Below are positions 34,199 through 40,472 of a stretch of 40,472 nt of DNA, piece after piece. Each line of letters begins with the position of its first letter. Within the stretch, counting starts at the first letter, position 1. The notes beneath the pieces were generated by a model. The model was given only the letters and a program-made list of their open reading frames with translations, was not told where the DNA came from and made no database searches. The translations under genes and the position numbers were made by a program. The DNA is from Deltaproteobacteria bacterium (GTDB lineage: Bacteria; Desulfobacterota; Syntrophia; Syntrophales; UBA2210): the NCBI GenBank assembly GCA_026388515.1, contig JAPLJO010000008.1:1-40472 (forward strand), in the 5' to 3' direction.

Positions 34199-37100
34199 GT
34201 GAACGTCTCGTCACAAATACAATCCCTTTACGATGACCTCCGGTCCCGTCTCGGCGATACGCTGCACGGCGACAGGCGGCTCCTCGCCCGGGAACTCCGT
34301 GTAGTCGAACGGATGACGGGTGAAGGGAGCAGCCCGGAAAAGGCGATGAAAAAACTGCACGCCCTTACCCAGAAGGTCGATCGTGCGGTGAGAAAAAGAA
34401 AATCCCGCGAGGCCGGTCGTCCCGCCGTCACCTATCCCGGCCTGCTTCCCATCACGGCAAAAAAGAACGAAATCGTATCGGCAATACGCCGGCACAGGGT
34501 GGTAGTGATCACCGGGGAAACGGGCTCCGGTAAGACCACGCAGATCCCCAAAATGTGCATCGAGGCGGGCCGGGGTATTCACGGCTGCATCGGATGCACC
34601 CAGCCGAGGCGCATCGCCACAGTAACGGTTGCCGAGAGGATCGCCGCCGAACTCGGAGAACCCCCGGGACGGTCGGTGGGATACAAGATACGATTCGAGG
34701 ACCGGTCGCAGGCCGGCAACTATATCAAGGTCATGACCGACGGCGTGCTCCTCATGGAAACCCAGTATGATCGCTACCTGAACGCGTACGATACCATTAT
34801 CATCGACGAAGCCCACGAACGGAGCATCAATATCGACTTCACCCTCGGCATTCTGAAAGAGCTCATGGAAAAGCGCCGCGATCTCAAGCTCATCATCACC
34901 TCGGCGACCATCAACCCGGAAACATTTTCACGAGCCTTTGATAACGCACCCATCATCGAGGTCTCGGGCCGCATGTTTCCCGTCGAACTGCGCTACCGTC
35001 CCATCGATCGCGAGATGGAAGAGGCGGGCGCCACGAGTTATATTGACGCCGCGGTCGCGGCGGCAAACGAGATAGAAGGCGCCCGCACCGGCGGGGACAT
35101 GCTGATATTCATGCCCACGGAACAGGATATCCGTGAGACCTGCGATCTTCTCACGGCACGAAAAAAATCCAATGCCGTCGTACTCCCTCTTTTTGCCCGG
35201 CTTCCCCAGGCGGATCAGCGGCGCGTGTTTCAACCCACAGGGACGCGAAAGATCATCGTCGCCACGAACGTGGCGGAAACGTCGCTCACCATACCCGGCA
35301 TCCGGTTCGTCATCGATACGGGACTTGCGAGAATTGCGGATTATAATCCCGCGACACGAACGAAACGGCTTCCCATCACCGCCATCGCGAAAAGCAGCGC
35401 CATACAGCGGCAGGGCCGCTGCGGACGCGTCGAGGACGGCATCTGCATCCGTCTCTATTCGAAAGAAGAGTATGAAAGCCGCCCCGCATTCACGCCGCCC
35501 GAGGTTCTCCGCTCCAATCTGGCGGAGGTCATACTGAGAATGGTCTCTCTGGGCATCGGCAACGTGGATTCCTTTCCCTTTATTGACCCTCCGTCCCGCA
35601 AGGCCTTCAGCGACGGCTTCACCATCCTGAAAGAACTGGGTGCGCTCGCGCAGGAACACCCGCGGGCGGTCCTCACGGAGACGGGCAGAAAAATGGCCCG
35701 GCTGCCCATGGACCCGAGAATCGCCAGAATCATCATGGAGGCCGAACGCCAGGGCTGCATCGAAGAAGTGGTGATCATCGCCTCGGCGCTTTCCATACAG
35801 GACCCGAGAGAACGACCGCCGGGACGGGAGAAAGAAGCGGACGAGGCGCACAAGCCCTTCATCGACCCGCGGTCCGATTTCATGACGCTTCTCACCATCT
35901 GGCGCAAATACCACGACACGTGGAAGAGGCTCGTGACGCAGAAGAGACTTCGCAGATTCTGCATCGAGCATTTTCTCTCATACCGGCGCATGAGGGAATG
36001 GGCCGACGTGCATGAAGAAATCACGGGCATCCTGAAAGAAATGGGGCATGTGACCGGCGGGCGCAAAAAACCTCTCGAAGGGAATGCCCTCTACGCCGGG
36101 ATACATAAGGCGATTCTCTCGGGCTATCTTTCCAACATCGCCGTGAAGAAGGAAAAAAATATCTACCGGTCGGCACGAGGCAGGGATGTCATGATTTTCC
36201 CCGGCTCGGGCACCTTCAGCCGGGCAGGCGAATGGATCGTGTCCGCTGAAATAGTCGAAACCTCGCGGGTCTTCGCGAGGACCGCCGCCGTCATAGAGGG
36301 TGCGTGGCTCGAGGAAGCGGGGGGCGACCTCTGCCGTTCCATCTACACGGAGCCCCACTGGGAGAAAGACGCCGGCGCGGTAATCGCCATCGAGCGGGTC
36401 AGCCTTTTCGGCTTCGTCATCGTGCCGGGACGTTCCGTACCGTATGGGCCGGTGGACCCCGGCGAGGCAACGGGGATATTCATCCGCAAAGGCCTCCTGC
36501 CCGGCGACCTCAAGGAATCCTTTCCCTTTCTTACACATAACCGCAGCCTCATCGAAACCGCCACCGCCATGGAAGACAAGCTCCGGAAGAAAAACATCCT
36601 CGCACACGACGAGGATCTGGCGGCATTCTATCAGTCGCGGCTCGGCCACGTCTATGACATCGAGACACTCCGGAAAGAAATCGCCGGGCGGGACGGTGAC
36701 GATTTCCTCAAGATGACCGAGGCCGACGTGATCCGGTCTTTACCCGAAGAGGAGCTCTCGCAGTTTCCCGATGCCATCACCCTCGGCGGGCAGAAACTGC
36801 CCCTGTCCTACCGCTTCGACCCGGGAAGCTCCGACGACGGGGTGACCGTGAGGGTCCCTTCGCGCCTGACCGCACATATCCCACTGGAATCCGCGGACTG
36901 GCAGATACCGGGATTCGTGAGAGAGAGGATCACGGCCCTCCTGAAAGGACTTCCCAAGGAATACCGAAGAAAGCTGGTTCCCATCCCGCAGACCGTTGAT
37001 CTCATCGTCAGCGAAATGGACATGTCCGGCGTATCGCTGCTCGCCTCGCTGGCGCGGTTCATCAACGACCGTTTCAAGGTTTCCATTCCCGCCGTGGCAT

Positions 37101-38146
37101 GGCCCCTCGATTCAATTCCGGAGTATCTGAAAACTCGTTTTTCGGTGGTGGACGCGGCGGGAAGAGAAGTCCGCTCCGGAAGAAACCCCGACGACATACG
37201 GTCGCATGGCGAGGTCGGGCCGCCGCCGGCGCTCCTCCAGAAGGTCCGTTCGCGCTGGGAGAAGACACACCTTACCGCCTGGAACTTCGGCGACATGCCC
37301 GAAACCATCGGCGTACCGGTAAAAGACGAACCGGCATTCACCCTCTACCCCGCCCTCAAAGCGGGTGAAGGGCACGTCAGCCTCCGTCTCTTCGAACACG
37401 GCGAAGAAGCCCGCCGCAGCCACCGGGAGGGCGTCGTGATGCTCTATTCACTCGCGTTCAGGAAGGAGATCGCCGTTCTTGCAAAATATCTCACCCTTCC
37501 CGATGACTGCAGGGCGGCGGCACGTCATTTCGGCGGTGCGCCGGCACTGGAATCACTCCTCGTCAGGAAAACCATGGAACGGCTTTTCAACCGGGACATC
37601 CGGACGGAAACACTCTTCCGCGAGCATGGCGAGGCGGTTCGCCCGATGATTCTCTCCACGGGACAGGACTGCCTGCGGGAAATCCGGCCGGTGCTCGACT
37701 CGTATCACGACACCTGGCGCGCCATCAGGGCGCTCATTCCCTCAAACAGGGGAAATCCGGCCGCTGTTGCCTTCATCGAAGCGCGCCTCGCTGAAATCGC
37801 CTCGCTCGTGCCGAAGGACTTTCCGCTCCGCTATGACGGAAATACGCTGGCACTGCTGCCGCGATACCTCAATGTCGCGGCGCGGCGTGCGGAGCGCGGG
37901 ACCGTTCATCTTGAAAAGGACAGGACGAAGGCGGCGAAAATCGAGATATTCAGCCAAGCCCGCGACGGGCTCATGGAAACCCTCCCTTCCTTTTCATCCG
38001 CGGAAAAAAAGGAGGCCGTCGAACGCTTCCGATGGATGATCGAAGAATACAAGGTGTCCCTCTTTGCACCGGAGATAAAAACTCTTTACCCCGTGTCGCC
38101 GAAGCGTCTTTCTGAAACACTGCACGAGATAGAGCGCATGATATGA
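34199..38146 (+). CDS. hrpA: ATP-dependent RNA helicase HrpA (DEAH box)
   Basis: The 1315-residue protein starts at GTG. It has an N-terminal helical segment, RecA domain 1 with GETGSGKTTQ (motif I), TQPRRIA (Ia), DEAH (II) and SAT (III), RecA domain 2 ending QRQGRCGR (VI), then winged-helix, HA2 and OB-type regions and a long C-terminal DUF3418-type domain. Length and layout match bacterial HrpA, which works on RNA, including stalled or colliding ribosomes in E. coli. The gene has its own promoter; the lar genes follow after 108 bases on the same strand. Confidence 0.95.
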   Translation: MNVSSQIQSLYDDLRSRLGDTLHGDRRLLARELRVVERMTGEGSSPEKAMKKLHALTQKVDRAVRKRKSREAGRPAVTYPGLLPITAKKNEIVSAIRRHRVVVITGETGSGKTTQIPKMCIEAGRGIHGCIGCTQPRRIATVTVAERIAAELGEPPGRSVGYKIRFEDRSQAGNYIKVMTDGVLLMETQYDRYLNAYDTIIIDEAHERSINIDFTLGILKELMEKRRDLKLIITSATINPETFSRAFDNAPIIEVSGRMFPVELRYRPIDREMEEAGATSYIDAAVAAANEIEGARTGGDMLIFMPTEQDIRETCDLLTARKKSNAVVLPLFARLPQADQRRVFQPTGTRKIIVATNVAETSLTIPGIRFVIDTGLARIADYNPATRTKRLPITAIAKSSAIQRQGRCGRVEDGICIRLYSKEEYESRPAFTPPEVLRSNLAEVILRMVSLGIGNVDSFPFIDPPSRKAFSDGFTILKELGALAQEHPRAVLTETGRKMARLPMDPRIARIIMEAERQGCIEEVVIIASALSIQDPRERPPGREKEADEAHKPFIDPRSDFMTLLTIWRKYHDTWKRLVTQKRLRRFCIEHFLSYRRMREWADVHEEITGILKEMGHVTGGRKKPLEGNALYAGIHKAILSGYLSNIAVKKEKNIYRSARGRDVMIFPGSGTFSRAGEWIVSAEIVETSRVFARTAAVIEGAWLEEAGGDLCRSIYTEPHWEKDAGAVIAIERVSLFGFVIVPGRSVPYGPVDPGEATGIFIRKGLLPGDLKESFPFLTHNRSLIETATAMEDKLRKKNILAHDEDLAAFYQSRLGHVYDIETLRKEIAGRDGDDFLKMTEADVIRSLPEEELSQFPDAITLGGQKLPLSYRFDPGSSDDGVTVRVPSRLTAHIPLESADWQIPGFVRERITALLKGLPKEYRRKLVPIPQTVDLIVSEMDMSGVSLLASLARFINDRFKVSIPAVAWPLDSIPEYLKTRFSVVDAAGREVRSGRNPDDIRSHGEVGPPPALLQKVRSRWEKTHLTAWNFGDMPETIGVPVKDEPAFTLYPALKAGEGHVSLRLFEHGEEARRSHREGVVMLYSLAFRKEIAVLAKYLTLPDDCRAAARHFGGAPALESLLVRKTMERLFNRDIRTETLFREHGEAVRPMILSTGQDCLREIRPVLDSYHDTWRAIRALIPSNRGNPAAVAFIEARLAEIASLVPKDFPLRYDGNTLALLPRYLNVAARRAERGTVHLEKDRTKAAKIEIFSQARDGLMETLPSFSSAEKKEAVERFRWMIEEYKVSLFAPEIKTLYPVSPKRLSETLHEIERMI

Positions 38147-38254
38147 CAGGCTCTTTTTCCGGGTACGGCACATGAAAATCTGTTATTATCGGCGGCGTAA
38201 CGTATACAGGCACACCACCATGAGATCACCCATCCGGGCGGAGAGGCGGACACC

Positions 38255-39207
38255 GTGAAGATTCTCTACTATGACTGCAGCGCCGGCATCAGCGGCGACA
38301 TGAACCTCGGGGCCATGATTGACCTGGGCGTTCCGGCGGACTATCTCACCGGGGCGCTGGGAAAAATCGAACTCGGCGGCTTCGAACTGAAAATCACCCG
38401 CGGCGCACGACGCGGCGTGAGGGGAACCAGGGTGGAGGTTCTCATTGAGGAGGGCCCCCGTGACCATCGCCGTCTTCGCGATATCGAATCGCTCCTCGCC
38501 GGGTCCGCCCTTTCGGAGAAAGTCAAAAAGAAAGTCCTCGATATATTCATGGAAATCGCCCGCGCGGAAGCGGACATTCACGGCCTTGATCCCTATGAGG
38601 TGCACTTTCACGAAGTTGGCGCCATCGATTCCCTTGTCGATATCGTCGGCGCCGCCCTGTGCCACGAATACCTCGGCGCCGAAAGAATCATGGCATCGCC
38701 GGTGGAGCTGGGCGGCGGATGGATCGACTGCGCCCACGGCAGACTTCCCGTTCCGGCGCCGGCAACCCTGAAGATCGCCGAAGGCATGCCCGTCAGAACG
38801 GGACTGGTTCCTTTCGAGACCACCACGCCGACAGGCGCCGCCATTCTTGCCTCGACGGTTTCCGAGTTCACGGACCGCGTGAGCTTCAGACTCCTGAAGA
38901 CGGGGTGGCGGTAGTCATGAGCGTGCTCTGCAGCCACGAGAACGAACCGCCTCTCAGGGAACTCATTCTCACCCACACCTCCACCTTCGGCGTGAGAACA
39001 CACCCCGTGGAAAAACACACGCTGCGGCGGGAATTCAGTACGGTCTCCACGACCTACGGCGATGTCACGGTGAAGGCCGCCTACTTCAACGGAAGAAAGA
39101 TAAAGTCGAAACCCGAATACGAGGACTGCAAACGCCTCGCCGAGCTTCACCGGGTTCCCCTCATGGAAATCTACCGGGCAGTCCGCGAAAAGAACGGGGG
39201 AAGCTGA
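38255..39207 (+). pseudogene. larC: larC, nickel insertion protein, internally deleted and frameshifted
   Basis: The first frame (38255-38914, 219 codons) is a good LarC N-terminal part (YYDCSAGISGDMNLGA, the metal-like motif VHFHEVGAIDSLVDIVG, ETTTPTGAAIL) and stops at TAG 38912-38914. The LarC C-terminal part continues in the -1 frame from about 38902 to 39207 (VMSVLCSHENEPPL, then TSTFGVR, and PEYEDCKRLAELHRVPLMEIYRAV). The conserved middle, from GYGAG through the VLETNIDDM and ALDVFFTPIxMKK region, about 90 residues, is absent. LarC is the CTP-dependent enzyme that puts nickel into the pincer nucleotide. In Lactobacillus LarC is made by a programmed frameshift, but there the middle is present. 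An ATG at 38917 could start the C-terminal part separately. Confidence is high for the family, lower for the pseudogene status. Confidence 0.7.
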
Positions 39208-39212
39208 GCTCA

Positions 39213-40037
39213 ATGCCGCTCCGCGATAAATACCGGCGTCTTGTCACCTCCATCCGATCCCGCGGTCCCGCCGCGGTCGCCTATTCAGGCGGCGTTGACA
39301 GCACGCTTCTCCTTCGGGCGGCGAAGGATGCCCTGCATGACGGCATGATTGCCCTCACCGCCGACCTTCCTTACATGGCGCGCGGGGAACTCCACAAGGC
39401 GAAGGTCACCGCCCGGAGCCTTTCCGCCCGCCACCGCACCGTCGAGATTCCCTTTCCGGACTCAATCCGCTTCAACCCCGAAGAGCGGTGCTACCTCTGC
39501 AAGAAGCACCTCTTCACCATCCTCATCGGCGAAGCTGCCCGCGCGGGCTGTCCCGTCATACTGGAGGGAACGAATGCCGACGACCTCGATGATGTAAGAC
39601 CTGGAATCAGAGCGCTTCGTGAACTGGGAGTGGTGAGCCCCCTTCTTGAAACGGGATTCACGAAAGAGGATATACGGGCAGTATCAAAAACTCTTGAACT
39701 TCCCACCTGGCACACACCGGCCGGTTCCTGCCTGCTCACGCGCCTGCCCCACGACCGCGAGGTCACCGGAGAAGAACTGGAGAGGATTGAAAAATCTGAA
39801 GAACATCTCTTCGACCTTGGCTTCCGCGCCGTCAGAGTGCGCAGTCACGGGGACATCGCCAGAATCGAATTTGCCCGCGGGGACCGGAAGAAAGTGTTCA
39901 ACGAAATTCTTATGGACGCCATTTCAAGGCACCTCAAGTTTCTCGGATACCGACATGTCACGATGGAGCTTGAGGGATACACACGGGGCGGCATGAGCGC
40001 AACCGATGATGCCGTGCCTCGTGAGAAACGGGATTGA
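39213..40037 (+). CDS. larE: LarE, sulfur transferase of nickel-pincer nucleotide synthesis
   Basis: The 274-residue PP-loop enzyme adenylates the carboxylates made by LarB and converts them to thiocarboxylates. Seen: PP-loop SGGVDS (25-30), NADD (121-124), CYLC (Cys93, Cys96) and a third cysteine in PAGSCLLTRLP (Cys173). In some LarE the single Cys gives up its own sulfur; forms with three such cysteines hold a [4Fe-4S] cluster and can turn over repeatedly. This is the three-cysteine type. It is 5 bases after the larC stop and two bases before larB. Confidence 0.92.
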   Translation: MPLRDKYRRLVTSIRSRGPAAVAYSGGVDSTLLLRAAKDALHDGMIALTADLPYMARGELHKAKVTARSLSARHRTVEIPFPDSIRFNPEERCYLCKKHLFTILIGEAARAGCPVILEGTNADDLDDVRPGIRALRELGVVSPLLETGFTKEDIRAVSKTLELPTWHTPAGSCLLTRLPHDREVTGEELERIEKSEEHLFDLGFRAVRVRSHGDIARIEFARGDRKKVFNEILMDAISRHLKFLGYRHVTMELEGYTRGGMSATDDAVPREKRD

Positions 40038-40038
40038 T

Positions 40039-40472
40039 ATGAGAAGGGAAGACCTGCGCGCACTGCTTGAAGAAATCCGGGAAGGCGCCGTCGGCATCGA
40101 TGAGGGAATGGGGCGCCTCGCGGACTGCTTCTACAAGGACCTCGGCTTCGCCAAGGTAGACTGCCACCGCGAACTGAGAATCGGATACCCCGAAACAATC
40201 TACTGTGCCGGGAAAACGGTGGAGCAGGTAACGGAAATCGTACGGTACATGCTCTCGCACCGCTCGAATATCCTCGCCACCAGGGCCACACCCGAAATGT
40301 ATGAGGCGGTGCGGGCGCTCTCCGACGCCGCCTCGTATAATGCGCTCGCCCGCACCATCACCGTCGTACAAAAGGAAATAGAAAAAGCCCCCACATACAT
40401 CGCCGTCATCACCGCGGGAACCTCGGACCTCCCCGTCGCCGAAGAAGCGGCCGTCACCGCCGAAATAATGGG
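40039..40472 (+). CDS. larB: LarB, pyridinium-3,5-biscarboxylate synthase (partial, cut by window end)
   Basis: An open frame from ATG 40039 runs off the end of the window after about 144 codons. The protein reads as LarB: an N-terminal helical part (DLRALLEEIREGAVG), then TRATPEMYEAV, and then the PurE-like motif ITAGTSDLPVAEEA, which holds the substrate nucleotide. LarB carboxylates nicotinic acid adenine dinucleotide in the first step of nickel-pincer synthesis. It completes a larC-larE-larB run. The rest of the gene and any larA lie outside the window. Confidence 0.9.
   Translation, partial: MRREDLRALLEEIREGAVGIDEGMGRLADCFYKDLGFAKVDCHRELRIGYPETIYCAGKTVEQVTEIVRYMLSHRSNILATRATPEMYEAVRALSDAASYNALARTITVVQKEIEKAPTYIAVITAGTSDLPVAEEAAVTAEIM

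Noticed and set aside
38880-38920. Programmed -1 frameshift joining the two larC frames
   Set aside because: No slippery heptamer of the X-XXY-YYZ kind is seen at the join, and a frameshift would not restore the roughly 90 missing residues. Deletion is the simpler reading.
1-40472. CRISPR arrays, insertion sequences or prophage
   Set aside because: No regularly spaced direct repeats, transposase motifs, integrase or phage structural genes were seen in any frame.

Overview
The window is a gene-dense bacterial chromosome segment (GC in the mid-50s by eye), probably from a deltaproteobacterial (Desulfobacterota-type, perhaps Syntrophales-like) anaerobe. The case for this is a selenocysteine formate dehydrogenase beside an oxalate/formate-type transporter, the gene orders ispE-tRNA-Gln-prs-rplY-pth-ychF and rpsF-rpsR-DUF2232-rplI-dnaB, a sigma-54 two-component cluster and a nickel-pincer (lar) cluster. 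The lineage is inferred from gene content and order only. No insertion sequences, phage genes or CRISPR arrays were seen.

Layout. 1-4426: a MFS transporter of the oxalate/formate family (+), with a long leader that looks like an attenuator, converges on fdhA (-). The fdhA reading frame is interrupted by an in-frame TGA that is a selenocysteine codon, followed by a clear bacterial SECIS hairpin. 4646-7308: a PP-loop thiolation-type enzyme coupled to a secreted LysM protein (-). 7506-9074: a small helical protein, an HD-domain nucleotidase and a TPR lipoprotein (+), followed by a relic of an Hsp20 gene. 9336-13745: a GerMN-domain membrane protein, a second-type EF-G, a two-TM potassium channel with RCK domain and a separate cyclic-nucleotide-binding protein (+), closed by a strong terminator.

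13972-23324 (all -): ychF, pth, rplY, prs, tRNA-Gln, ispE, a DUF1844 protein, htpX, clpB and a DacZ-type diadenylate cyclase. rpoH (heat-shock sigma factor) is divergent from the cyclase and sits beside the classical heat-shock genes clpB and htpX. 24368-28145 (-): rpsF-rpsR-DUF2232-rplI-dnaB, with a leader that can fold so that the rpsF ribosome binding site is sequestered, in the style of the S6:S18 autoregulatory element. The DUF2232 gene seems to begin at an ATC codon.

28299-33529 (-): a signalling block. A Cache-type sensor kinase and an NtrC-family activator are translationally coupled. Downstream, a near-perfect sigma-54 promoter drives a receiver-only protein, a receiver-histidine kinase that stops before its ATP lid, and a small two-CxxC protein. 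33651-33977: a small basic protein with a Rho-N-like domain. 34199-38146: hrpA (+). 38255-40472: larC (internally deleted and frameshifted), larE (three-cysteine type) and the beginning of larB, cut by the window end.

How the parts may work together (inference): formate uptake and oxidation form one unit at the left edge; c-di-AMP synthesis and a potassium channel are both present and are linked in other bacteria; the sensor/NtrC pair probably activates the adjacent sigma-54 operon; and the lar genes would make the nickel-pincer nucleotide, but the damaged larC puts the last step in doubt.
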